Assembly (NCBI GenBank): GCA_963082875.1
Contig: OY720100.1
Span: 4,650,001 to 4,714,000, forward strand
Direction: 5' to 3'
DNA length: 64,000 nucleotides
Source: Corella eumyota
Taxonomy: Eukaryota > Chordata > Ascidiacea > Phlebobranchia > Corellidae
The position numbers and the translations under genes are program-made. How positions within the stretch are numbered: position 1 is the stretch's first letter; the number at the start of each line of letters is the position of its first letter. Below, one piece after another: positions 1 through 11,600 of the stretch. The notes beneath the pieces are model-generated. The model had not been told where the DNA came from and made no database searches. It saw nothing but the letters and a program-made list of their open reading frames with translations.

Positions 1-115
1 TTATAATATCACAAACTGCTTTAAGCAACCCGAGAATGGCTCGGGGTAGCTGATGTTACTCTATTTTTAGGTGTAGTGTCGACCTTTCCAAATCGAGAAT
101 AAACAGTATAAACAA
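1..115 (+). repeat. Cics-1-type SINE, 3' tail, cut by window edge
   Basis: The stretch carries the tail of the window's common SINE: an 'aaactgct...gcaactcgaga'-like segment, then 'gatgttactctat', then a 'gacctttccaaatcgagaataaa' type end. The tRNA-like head would lie left of the window. It sits in an intron (or the left flank) of the laminin gene. Confidence 0.7.
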
Positions 116-1270
116 ATTTTAACCAAAAAAAATGATTTATGACAGCTATTCTAGGCCAAAAATACAAATTGGAGCTAATAAAACAATTTGCGAATTTGTC
201 GTTTAAAACTTCAAAGAAATCAAATACCATAAAACAATAGCGGATTTATCTCTTGAACCAATTAGCACGACTGTTTTATGACTTTTTTCACACGCGGCCG
301 CTACGATCAAAGGCACCTAATTATGACGTCATAATTACGAATAAAAGCGGCATTTTAAAAAAGCGCAATGCCAATTTTGATTCAATTTTTAACAATTTAA
401 AAAAAAAAATTAAATTTGATATCAAGATTTAGAAATGTATCTTATGAAGCCATTTTTTTTGTGACACAGTTTATAAATAGGTCAATTGGTATTTAAAACA
501 CAATACATTTTATAACGTAACAACAAAAGTTCATTTCAATTTTAAAAATCCAAACAAAAAATACGAATCAAAAAGGTTAAGTAACTTCTAGTAAACTACA
601 AGTATAAATCACCAATGCAAAACGCTAAGGAAACGATTCAAGTCGAATTCTGACGTCACGCTGCTATTTCAGCGGCGCTCAATACAGGAAATATAAAGGA
701 GTCTAAAAGGTTGATATGGTCTAGCGAATCTCCTAATAGGAAACCGATTACTCGCTTGTAAAGGCTCAGGGCTTTAAAACTTTCGATATTTAATTGACGG
801 AAATGGGATATTAACACTACGTTACATCTGCGAACCCTGTATTTAGGCTACATTTAATTTGTATGTGTTATTAAATGTATAAAATATTTTTTTTGATTAC
901 AGTTAATATTACTGAAGTAGCTTTTATTACCAAAAGTTACACCGAAATTGGTCACTTTTTTGGGGTTATTCGCTAGGTTTTGTAAAATAATTCAACTAGC
1001 AAGACAATAAAATTAAAGTTACTTAAACTACCTACAATATCTTCCTTACATATTATAGTAAAAATTCAATAAGCGTAGGTAGAAATTATGTATTAAAACA
1101 ATTTAACCTGTCTATAGGCAAATTATATGCATAAAGCTTGTTCTAAATCCCATTTACTTACCTTATATACAACAACACAAAAAAGAAACCAATACATTTA
1201 AACAGGGGCAAAAGATCACTCATTTTTAACAAGTTTATTTAAAAGTGACAAAAAGTTAAAATTTACTCAC
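116..1270. other. Laminin beta intron, AT-rich, no gene seen
   Basis: This is non-coding sequence 3' of the last laminin exon visible in the window. It contains two perfect TGACGTCA octamers (324-331, 651-658). I see no conserved reading frame. Confidence 0.6.
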
Positions 1271-4200
1271 GTTGACATTCATGTGGCATCCCTGCCTCAG
1301 CTGGCCTCCAGGGTTGATCGTGATAAAATGGTCGACAGAGCTCGCAGTTTAATCCGACAGTGTTATGTTGACATTGACATCTGCCATGGACCTATTAGCA
1401 ACTAAGTGTTAAAAACTGGCAAAAAATTAAAGTTTACCTAAATTTTTATTAAGATTTATTTGAACCCCTGACTTAATTAATGTCATATTTGTTACTTTAA
1501 GTCAATTTAAATAAATGGCAAAACTATAGAAACCCCATATTTTTAAAGTATTCGAAAATGATTTACACATATTTTACACAAATGTGTTTTACAGATACAC
1601 AGGCACAATGATATTGTTCATTCCAAAATTTCAAAATACCAAAATGACCCCAAAATTTTATCCCCGTCATGTGACAACAACATGCGTTGCTCACCCTTTT
1701 TTTGACCCCGTTGTTTTGTGACAATCACTATTTGTCTCCAAACACTATGAAAGTGCTGGACATACCATGCACAGAGTGCATTACAAATATATAAATACAA
1801 TACAATTATTATCAACAAAAACAACCCAAAATTGTTTTAAAAAAAACAAGATTTTTTTGATTTGTTTTCGTTGGTTTCGAAGTTTTTAATTAAATTAAAT
1901 CATCAGAAAAATCATCGGCAATCAATGATTAGTTTTTTGATTATCATTTGAAACCAGATTTCTGTTCACAAACTATTTTGCTGTTCTGTTAAAACATGCA
2001 ACTTCTAGTCGTCAATTACGTTTTCATTACAAATCATAAAAAAAATTAGAAAAAGAAAGCGTACAAAAATATTTTCGCTGTTCTGACACCAAAAAAAAAA
2101 TTTTAAAACCTTTGTTCACCATTTTATGTCAGACACCAAAACTGTTTTACCTGGTCAGCGGACACCTTAAAATGAGATATTCAAATTTTGATTAAAGGGG
2201 GTGTAAATTTAACTTGTATAAACACTACGCAATTGCAGATTGTGAAAATTATGGCACAAAATTATGGAATCACCAAATCGCTTGATTTTTACTCAGAAAT
2301 TATATTCTAAAATTGTGCGAAAATTTGGTGAATAATGAATTGTGTGTGTCTCATGCCAATTAACTGGTTTGATGATTTTTTCTAACCAAATCAATTACTT
2401 ACTCGCCGCTGATGGGTCTTTAACTGAAATATTTGATTAATTGTCGGGTTATTTTAAAAACAAGCAAAGCATAGGCTAAAAAGCAAGGTTATTTTAAAGC
2501 ACTCTCATTGTTTTGTCGGCTACAAGAGAAAAACTAAAGCAAAAATATTCGATACTTAATTTTGACATTTTGTTGCCAGATTTTTTATACCTCTGTGCGA
2601 GATACTTTCTGCAGGATGAAAAATGAGATTAAATTTTGTACTTGTTAGAAAAATATAATAAATAAAAAAAAATACAATCTAAGGCATAATTAAAAAATAA
2701 TAAATGCATTTTTTAATAAAAGCAGCTAAATTTTGCCTCTAAAATAAATTTAAACAGAAATAAAAAGTTTTGTATTTTTTCGTGTCAACACAAAACAAAA
2801 AAATAATAAAAATTTAATTTTCTAATTAAAAAAAGTGTTTACCATGACGCTTGTGATGTCATTATCATCGACCACGTTGTCTATCGGAGTACACTCATCA
2901 GCATGGCCGTAACAGAAACAGTTTCCACGGACGATGAGTTCGTACAGAGCGTAGTAATATTTGTTTTTGATGTCAGCCCGAGAATCAAGTAAGTCATCTC
3001 CCAAGGTATGAAGCTCAGTAAAATTAATCCTGACAAGATTTAAAAAAATTTAATAAAAAAGAGTAAATTATAAAGTCAATAAACAAGCTTGTTACCTTTA
3101 AACCAGTTTTAAAAGTCAGAAAAAATTATTTTTGGCAAAAAATAAAAAAAAATTTTCAAAATTTTTTGGTATAATTTTCAAGTTTTATTTTACCTAAAGT
3201 TAGTGATCTTAAGCAAGTTCTGGATCTTGGGAGCATATGGGTCCTCGATTCTAATATTGGGTTCCAGGACACGGAAGATGACTTCTCCTCCGTTCGACGG
3301 TTCAATCTTGGAGTAACGCTCTTCACAGATCACATCATCAATCTCTTGTGGTGGCCCCTGGAAATAAACACACTTCAGTTACAACAATTGTTCACAAAAA
3401 TAATTTTAGTCAATTTTTAAAACTCTTTTGTTAATTATGGCTGTTAAGATTTTAAAATTAAAAAAAGGGCGATCAAATGCAAATAAAAGCCAATATCCCA
3501 GTTCGTTATTAATGTTAAGTAAGTTTAATAAAAAACTTGTATTTTCAAATACATATACATATATATACTAATAAATGCAAAAGTTCTTACCCTTGGAATA
3601 CCAGGAAAAGACTTGTAACAATCGTAAGCAAAGTATCGGTAGATGTTCCATGTTTTCCCGAAATCCATCGAGCGCTCGATAAACATGGCTGCAGGTCTGA
3701 AAGTTCGAAATGTCATGATGGCATGAGTAAATTGAAATTCGGCCTCCAAATCAAGTTGAATTGAAAGCTAAAACACAAAGATAATTATTATGAATGTTAT
3801 TTTTATTATGAATTTACAGTGTTAATAATGTTAAGCCCTTTTTTTAATTAAAATAACACTTTTTAAGGTATTTTTAAACAAGCTAAGCCCGATTACACTG
3901 CAGTTTTCAACAAAATTAAAAAAGGGGCAAAATTACTTTTTGAAGTCCATTTTCTGACTGCCACCAAGTTTCTAATCGATCATTGAATGTTGTGATCACA
4001 TTCTGGATAGCATGAGATTCTTCCGGTACCACTGCATCACATGTGAAGCATTTCTGGATGTCTTTCAAATGACTACAAATAAAAAAAAATTAAAAAAGGT
4101 TATGCTATGGGCATTAGTCAAAAAAAAACAAAAAATGTCTTTAAATTAAAATATTTTACATTTAAAAGATGTCCCCAAAATACCATTTATAAAATCGAAG

Positions 4201-4868
4201 AACTATCAACAATTATTAATTTAAAGCCAGAACAGAACATTACACGCTTGTTTATAATTCTATTATAAAAATATCTCTTACCTGACAATACAATAAGGTT
4301 GTGGTCCATTTGTTCCGCAAGTGGATGTTGCAGAAAGTCTGTGTCCTCTTCCAACAAGAAGATCTCCTGTGCTCGGAAAACAACTTCCCCCTGCACAACC
4401 CTGGCACCATGCCAACTCACTTGCTGAAAAAGGAACAAAAAAGATTTAATTTAAAGTTATTTTTCTGACACAAAATACCACACTTGCAAAATAAATTGAA
4501 ACCTAACACAATAGAACTACAGATTTAAAAAAAAATACATTTAATTATAATACATATATAATAAATTTTCATATTGAATGATTGACAGATTTACAGACAG
4601 GCAAATACTCATTAATAAATTATATATATGTCATATGTTGTTTTATAAACAATTACACAATCTGCCACATTGTTAAATACTCGTATTACATAATTACACA
4701 ATGAACTAAACAATACTCTGATACACTGACAGACTGATACTAGTATTTGTTTCCAGACTTTCAACGTCATTATGTAATTTTTTACAAATATTGACAGATT
4801 GACGTTAGCTTAATCTGTTTTTTTTACTTACCCAAAGCAACTACTACTAATCCAAGCAGAAGCTTCAT
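1271..4868 (-). CDS. LAMB1: Laminin subunit beta, N-terminal part (runs off left edge)
   Basis: Basement-membrane laminin beta chain of the LAMB1/LAMB2 type; only the signal peptide, laminin N-terminal (polymerisation) domain and the start of the first LE repeat are in the window. Exons, 5' to 3': 4868-4832 (signal [13 protein letters not shown]), 4423-4282 ([17 protein letters not shown], [14 protein letters not shown]), 4072-3937 (TWWQSENG), 3767-3591 ([28 protein letters not shown]), 3357-3194 ([28 protein letters not shown]), 3029-2843 ([32 protein letters not shown]), 1391-1271 ([24 protein letters not shown]). All junctions are GT-AG with matching phase. The motif order matches vertebrate LAMB1, so a beta and not a gamma or alpha chain. 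The remaining LE repeats, LF domain and coiled coil lie outside the window. It is transcribed divergently from the 7TM gene that starts about 1 kb away. LAMB1 versus LAMB2 orthology cannot be decided here. Confidence 0.93.
1392..2842. other. Laminin beta intron
   Basis: About 1.45 kb of AT-rich intron between the end of the laminin N-terminal domain and the first LE exon. No second gene or recognised repeat is visible; short ORFs here have no family features. Confidence 0.7.
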
Positions 4869-5866
4869 GTTATTCGTGTATTCTTTACCTAGAACAGTAA
4901 ATTTAAAAATATTTAAGAATACAATGGTTACTTTATACTTTAAATAAGGTCAGTACAAACATAATACCGTATATAAATACTAGCTAAAAATACATCTACG
5001 TATATTTACACTAAAACTAAGGTAACTTAGACTTTGAAAGGGGTTAAAAACTAAGTTTACCTTTACAATATCAATTAATTTCTTTCTCAGTTCGCGATAA
5101 CTTGATGAAAAGTCAAACGCTAAGTGAATAAAATTGTTTCTTGGTTTCCGTCTTTACTCCGCCCTTGCCTTTTTCCTTTTTGTTGAGACTCAAGATTCTC
5201 TTTTTTAAGTTTCTCGGTTTGAGACAACCGGCGCGAAAATTAGGTCAAGTTTCAAACAGAGACGTTTTATCAAGGTCGAATGCAATTCACAAGTTGGTGA
5301 TAATTCCTTTTCACTCAAGTTCACGCCTTGTTAACTATTGTTTGTGAAATTAAACCAGCGATAAACTTTTAAATTAAATTTTCGTTAATTGAAAAGAAAT
5401 AATTTCTCACAATAATAAGTTATTTTTCGACTAGCACAAATTTAGCGAATTTTCTTAGTATTTTTAAGTTTAACAATAAATTATATTGGTCCTTGATAAA
5501 ATAGCAAATAAAAACATCACAATAATAGCAAAATGGTATATTTTTTGTCTTTAATTTGGTAAGAATTTTTAAATGCAAATTTAAAAAAAAAAAATTTTTA
5601 TTTTAATTTTGTTGAATATACTTTTGGTGCCGCAAAAGTCCTGCTTTAAATATTAACAGATTTTATTTTCAAATATTTTAAATATTTATAGAAAAAACAT
5701 ATTGGGCAATATCACATATCATGCTAAAATATTTATTTCATATAACTTGAAAAAAAAATTAGTCAATTTTGTATTAAAACCGTTTGGATAAATAGATTCA
5801 GAAGGTAAAGGCATTTTTCAAAAAAAGCTTCTTATCACAGTAGTTTATTAAACAGCATTAGCTAAG
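4869..5866. other. Divergent intergenic region, laminin beta / orphan 7TM
   Basis: The two genes start on opposite strands with about 1 kb between start codons, so this stretch should hold both promoters and the laminin 5'UTR. It is AT-rich. I could not place a TATA box or a first untranslated exon with confidence. Confidence 0.5.
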
Positions 5867-6724
5867 ATGAAAAATACTACAAATTCTTATTTTGCATTAT
5901 ACTCTGGCGAAGTATTCACAAGCATTGGATTAATATTGTCTCTTTATCTTTGTGTAATGTACGGCATCTACAGATACAGAAAGGCAAGACTTATACAGCA
6001 AAATCCGCAAGAACCGGAACTGGACAAACTACAGAGTCGATTCAACGTACTGGCCCATTTTTTTCTTATGTGCTTGGCTGTAACAACTGAGATCGGAATA
6101 AGAACAGATGAACAACATTGCAAAATCATATTTCTCACATTTATTGTGTTTTACAATTTGAACATGCTCAGTATCAACTCGTACCTATGGTCTAGACAAG
6201 AAAAATTTTACACATCGGGACAACTTCAGGTTCTCTCATCCCAATTCCTTCATAAAGTTAGCACGTTCGTGTTTGTATCGTTTGCTTTAAATAGATTGGT
6301 TAACATAGCATTGAACTTTAAATTGGTTTTTGAATGGGAAGAGAATGATTACTGTTCTATAACAAGTAGTACTCGCGGACTTTTACAATACAGCTACACT
6401 ACAACGACTGGACTGTCAGCGTTATTTGGCGTGTGCATACTTTTGTTGATGCTCTACCCAGTTTTTCGAATTTTTGGGTGTAACCGAATCGATGATGCAA
6501 TTGAAGGCCCGGTAAAAAAGATGATTATTCGCGTCAGTCTTAGCACACTTGCCTACGAACTACTTGACATTATTCGACTGGTTATTTTTGCACGGTTCCA
6601 CAGTGAACTTGGATTTTTTTTTTGGTCCGGGCCATTTTTGGTTTTCAAGGTGTTTGGAATGATTGCCATCAACTTTTCCTTTGTCGATTATAAAAAAAGA
6701 ATGTTCCCTTCAAAATGCTGGTAA
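5867..6724 (+). CDS. Orphan seven-transmembrane protein (tunicate family, member 1)
   Basis: Single-exon 285-aa protein with about seven hydrophobic segments (roughly residues 15-36, 58-78, 84-106, 128-150, 172-198, 218-240, 250-272), a short N-terminus with an NxT sequon (NTT) and a basic C-terminus. I do not recognise a named family: there is no DRY, NPxxY or CWxP signature of class A receptors and no class B features. It is clearly related to the proteins at 59819 and 62795 by shared landmarks: 'IYRYR' after TM1, 'LYPvFriFGC' after TM5, 'vKKMiiRvS' before TM6, and 'fSFvdYKkRmFP' at the end. The start ATG was chosen because it precedes TM1 directly and the frame is open to the stop. A poly(A) signal AATAAA is at 7086-7091. 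Function is unknown; a receptor-like membrane role is inference from topology only. Confidence 0.85.
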   Translation: MKNTTNSYFALYSGEVFTSIGLILSLYLCVMYGIYRYRKARLIQQNPQEPELDKLQSRFNVLAHFFLMCLAVTTEIGIRTDEQHCKIIFLTFIVFYNLNMLSINSYLWSRQEKFYTSGQLQVLSSQFLHKVSTFVFVSFALNRLVNIALNFKLVFEWEENDYCSITSSTRGLLQYSYTTTTGLSALFGVCILLLMLYPVFRIFGCNRIDDAIEGPVKKMIIRVSLSTLAYELLDIIRLVIFARFHSELGFFFWSGPFLVFKVFGMIAINFSFVDYKKRMFPSKCW

Positions 6725-8216
6725 TCTGAAAATATTTTTATCTTATTTGTCTTATAATATTGGTTATGTCGGTTAACTTATGTTCTTGCAAATATCCTAT
6801 CTTCAGCAGGATAAAGTTTAAAATTAATCGCACAATTTTTAGAATAAGCAGCAAGTATAAATTTTGTACAAATTTAAAAATAAAACTTATTTTAAACAGG
6901 TGCTATTTTGTAAATACCGTTTTAATGCTGAGAAAAAATAGTTTTTATGATATTGTTTAAGATTATTTTTTAAAAATATGCTGTGTTGCTTTGTAGCGTT
7001 TAAACCATAACCACACTAATATATATTTTTTCTTGTTTATTAATGTGTATAAAATTTAAGTAAAAAACAATGTTGTTGGTGTGTCAATAAAATAATTTTT
7101 AAACAGTAAAAAAAATGTATTACTTATTTTGAACTAAGTTTGCTCTAAAATAACATGGCAAAAGTTGCCCTAAAATAACATAGCGTTTACCCTCAATTCT
7201 GTTAGACTATGCTTCTACACACAAAGGCTTTATGGCAAAGCAAAAAATTCTAGAATTTAGATTTAAAAAATCTGTTGGTACAAATATCTTAAGGTCTTGT
7301 TCTAAAGGTATGTAAGCAGAAATGACTATTTACATTTAGAGATGACCCCTGCGTACTAAAATTTTAAACTGTACCAGGAGTTTCTATCTAAAGTTTTAAC
7401 AACAGACTAATTTTCCATAAAATGCTGCAGTTTTTAAATAAAAATCGACTAAATAAGTCTTTTTGCCAGAACAAAAATACAGGAAGACAAAAAGTAACAA
7501 AATGGTGAAACTCAAAAATTAACGATTAGTACATTTCTATAAAAAAATAATTTCAATTCAGTAAAAAAATACAGTTTAAGCCTGTTAAAAGAAGTAAAAA
7601 AAAAATAAAAACTTCTAATCTATATATTATCAAGTCCAACGTTATTTAAAATGTACTCTATTTTTAACAAGTTTTTCTATAGCTGTTAAGATAAAGCATG
7701 GCAAGAAAATACAAGCAATGACGTCATAATTAAAGTACTTTAGTGCGACCTTATTCAAAACCACTTTAAAGAAATAGCAGTCGTTCATCACAGATAGAAA
7801 ACGAATATAAACTCATGGTTGGCAACATTATGTAGGTAGTAAAGTTATATCGATCAAGTCAGACCACGTGATTTTTGTTCGCGTACAGGTCACGTGACAA
7901 AATTGCGAATGAAAATAGGTAAAACGTGACACAATGATGGAAGGCAAAGCATAATAATAATAATTACAAAAATACTGCAAGCCGCGTGACGTCACTTATA
8001 GTGACGTAACAACAATAAGTTCAGACGGAGACACGGTATGATAGTGACGTCATGGCCAGTAGGATTTACGCTATGATAGTGACGTCATATAACTAGAAAC
8101 TAGAAAAAACTTTCAGCACTCGACAAATTTGCACTTACCAAACGATATAAAAATATGGAAGCACCAGATATGATAAAAAAAACAGGATGACGTCATTAAT
8201 GCTGACGTCATGGACG
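6725..8216. other. Convergent intergenic region / 3'UTRs of 7TM and MEGF8
   Basis: Holds the 3'UTR of the upstream 7TM gene (AATAAA at 7086-7091) and, from the other side, the 3'UTR of MEGF8. The right half is rich in TGACGTCA octamers, listed separately. No other gene is seen. Confidence 0.6.
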
Positions 8217-8658
8217 TTAAAAGCGCTTAGCAAACGGGATTTTGTATTTGACCTTGCTCGAGTTATGATCGAGGGTTTGGTGAGGTAGATTCAGGGTTTT
8301 CGAGTTCAGCAAAGTCGAACCCAAACAAACGCTAGTGGGAGTACGCGAGTCTCCGCTAGGGAGCGCCAAAACAACAGTCGCGACCCCCGCGCCTACGTCA
8401 CATAGAGGCTCGTACGTGATTGGTCCGAATTTGAACGGGCATCGACGCATTTTTCTGCGCGCTCGTTTCTCGTATCGGGGACTTCCCGATTTTGACCGGA
8501 CGAACGAGGTCTCCTGTGATTGGTTGGATTCGGGCGTCAAACGACTCTTACCCGTGACGTCATCACGCACTATGGTTACGTACTGAGTGGTTGCGTTAAG
8601 TAGAGGAATGCGGTGTTCCGCCACCAAGGGTCGCTGCTGTTTGTCGCTCGTGACGTCA
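7719..8658. promoter_or_regulatory. Cluster of eight CRE-type octamers TGACGTCA
   Basis: Perfect palindromic octamers begin at 7719, 7987, 8045, 8080, 8188, 8203, 8555 and 8651; near matches (TGACGTAA) also occur. The pair at 8045 and 8080 sits in a short direct repeat, 'atgatagtgacgtcat'. Six are in the 3' flank of MEGF8 and two are inside its last coding exon. The octamer is the classical CREB/ATF binding site; whether it is used here is unknown. Confidence 0.5.
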
Positions 8659-11600
8659 TCAGAATTGTCTTCAAGGTTGCCAGAATATCTTGTAATTTAA
8701 ATACAAGTCAGAGTTAAAATAAAGAAACGACGAAAGAATACATTACAAAACAGCGGAAGGTTTTAATTTTTTAAGGAATTTATTTAAAAAACAGAAAAAA
8801 AACAATTACTTTGTTAGGGCCTTCACTTAGAGATGTATAAAACTTACCTTCTGGCGTCTTCTGGCGTAGCATAATTTCCTTTCGTAGTTCCTGGCTTCGT
8901 GACGACATCGTTACTTCCGCGTAACGTCGATGACGTAACAAACGGGGTGTAGTCTTGCGAAACGCTCTCCTCGCTGGCCGAAGGTTTGACAGAAGTTAGA
9001 AAAACCCTGTTTATTAAAACAATAATTGTTTTGTACGATTGGACCCGAAATAGTAAAAGTTCTGCTATAACCTTACTTAGAACCGCCACCACCTGCCAGC
9101 GGTGGGGATTAAACCCCAAACTTTAAGTCATTAAGTCATTAGTCATTAAGAAAAAAAATGTTAAAATTGTAAATGTTTTTAGTTGTTTTTGTTAAATGGA
9201 GTCTTACCTTCGAGCGAGGGGCATCGACGACTGCGCGTCATCAGTAGCCACCTTGTGGTAGCCTTTAGTGTTCTTGGACACAATGTAGTCACCTTTGTTG
9301 TTCTGCCGCATCTTTTTACGATTATTTTTATTCGAAGGTTGGTTTGGAGGATCGAAATACACGCAGATACAAGCAAAAGGTCGACTAAAAAATATATATT
9401 AAATAAGGCGAAAAAATAACTTCTTATTTCTATAAATTTATAAATTTAACCGACAGGATGGTGAAGTGGTAGTAAACACTTGGATTTATTACATAAGGTC
9501 TTGGGTTCGATTCCCACTGCTCTTATGCTGTAGCGCCCTTAAGTAAGGCACTATAAACGATAAGAAATCCTGCCGAGCCAGCACTTAATCAGCAACATTT
9601 AATTATCGGGCAATAATATTTAATAATATTCCAAACTGCAAAGGCAACTCGAGACTCGGTTGGGGTAACTAATGTTACTCTATGTTTAGGTCGTGAAGTT
9701 AACCTCCACACATCGGGGAAAATAAATGAACAAAAACAAAGGATGATAGAAAATGGGTAAGAGTACCCCATTTTCTAGTTTTGCTTGCATTTTAATTAAT
9801 TACCTAGCCATATTTTGTAGTTGTATGTGGTGAGCTATCCTTGCTTGCTGTGTGTCTACCGTTTGTTTAATTTTCCACACCAATATACAGAGAGAAAGAA
9901 ATAGGAAAAAACAAGAGAAAAATACCGAGAAAAAAACAAAGAGATCGATCTGCGTTTGATCCTAAAATAAAAAAAAATACAATTTTATTATTTTTAGTCA
10001 ATTTATAATTTATTTTATTACAAATTACAAAAAAAAAAATTTACCTGGCGAAATAACAATCTTCCGCGAGCGTTTTGAGCGCCACCAAGCGCACGTTTTT
10101 CACGTCCCGCATCCACCACTGGAGGAGGCTCGTGAGCCAACAAGATGACGTAAAACTTAGCCTGCTCGAGGTTGTAACCGTCGTGTGGACAGGTCACGAC
10201 TAAACGGTCACGCACGCCAATGGCACGCAGTGATTCTGTTGGTTTCATTTCAATGTAAGTGTTGAAATCGCTGACCTGAACTTCTCGTAACTAAAAATTA
10301 GATAAAATTGGAAAAATTAGAAGGTTTTTATCCGATTCTAAAATATACTGAGGCCCAGAGTTCCATACTAAATTCTTTTTTTTTTGTTTATATCTTTATT
10401 CTCGATGTGGAAAGGTCGAATGCCCGACTCATAGAGTAACATCAGTTACTCTGACCCAGTCTCGATTTGCCTATGACAGTTTGGGATATTATGGATTAGA
10501 ATTGCCCGATAGTTATGCTTCTGATTAAGTATTGACTCAGCAAGAGTTTAAACCGTTTATAGCGCCTTACTCAAGGGCGCTACAACATGAAATTACTGGG
10601 GATTCAACACAGGTCCTCATGTAGTGTAGGAAGTGTTCTTACCACTACACCACACTGACATTTTTTTCAATATCATAGCAACCTAAAGTAAAGCTTCTTG
10701 TTTAAGCATATTAAAAAAAAAGGAAAAAAACAGAAGCTAAAATGAAAAATTGACTCACCTTTCTATGAGTCTGTGCCCAAACAATACGAGCTAAACTCAG
10801 TTCATCATTAAGCGTGCCCTCGAGGTAAGTTAAGTTCGAGGTTGCTGTGACAACCGAGTGGAAACCAGTGTCCGGGTCAACTCTGAAGATCAAAATTTAA
10901 ATTCAATTTGACATTGTCCAAGTTGGTGATAAAAATTACCACAATTAAAAAACTTGATTTTTTGAGCATTTAAAAACCTTAAAAGTGTCTACCTTAAAAA
11001 GTACTTACCCTTAAAAAGTACCTTCCTAAGAAAAAGTACTTACTTTATTGTAAAAGTGTCTTCCAGATCCGATAAAAACACGTCGACCTCTCCTTCTGTC
11101 ACATCCACAATTAGCCGGATGTCAACATTCGTGAATTGGGGGTGAAGGGCAAAAAAGGTTGTGCGCCCTACTTCTAAAGGGGGAATTCCAAGTCTGTCGG
11201 GTGCCACACATGAAGTGGAATCAAAACAAAGTTCCTCACCCATTCCAATCTAAATAAAAAAAAGATTTTAAAATTTCAATTAAAGAACAAATTTTAATTT
11301 AGAATCTAATTCTATGCTTAACCAAAAAAGTTGTTGGACAGTTTCATAATTAAATAACCCACCAATTGGTTTAGGCTCAACAGGGGCTCGTGCCATTTAT
11401 AGGGGCTACTCAAAAATGCTATGACATAAAACAGTAAAAGTTTAACTAAAGACCCTTTGAAGTGAAAGCCTAGTGTTTAAACCACTACACTTAGAAGGTG
11501 GTGGGTTTGTGGTAAGAACACTTAGTACAGGTTTGCTATGTTTGTTGAGTATTGATATTTTATTTAAATAAGGTTTTTGACCCAAGAAAATATTTAAAAA

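Noticed and set aside
21-230. Minus-strand ORF of 69 codons at the window edge
   Set aside because: Its end overlaps the SINE tail and it has no protein family features.
3537-3764. Plus-strand ORF of 75 codons
   Set aside because: Antisense to laminin beta exon 4, whose frame has the conserved [10 protein letters not shown] motif.
8335-8586. Plus-strand ORF of 83 codons in a CpG-rich patch
   Set aside because: It is the shadow of the last MEGF8 exon on the other strand; the minus frame carries the conserved GPITYEP tail.
11340-11570. Possible degenerate SINE piece ('aaaccactacacttagaagg')
   Set aside because: Only one short block resembles the SINE head; too weak to call.
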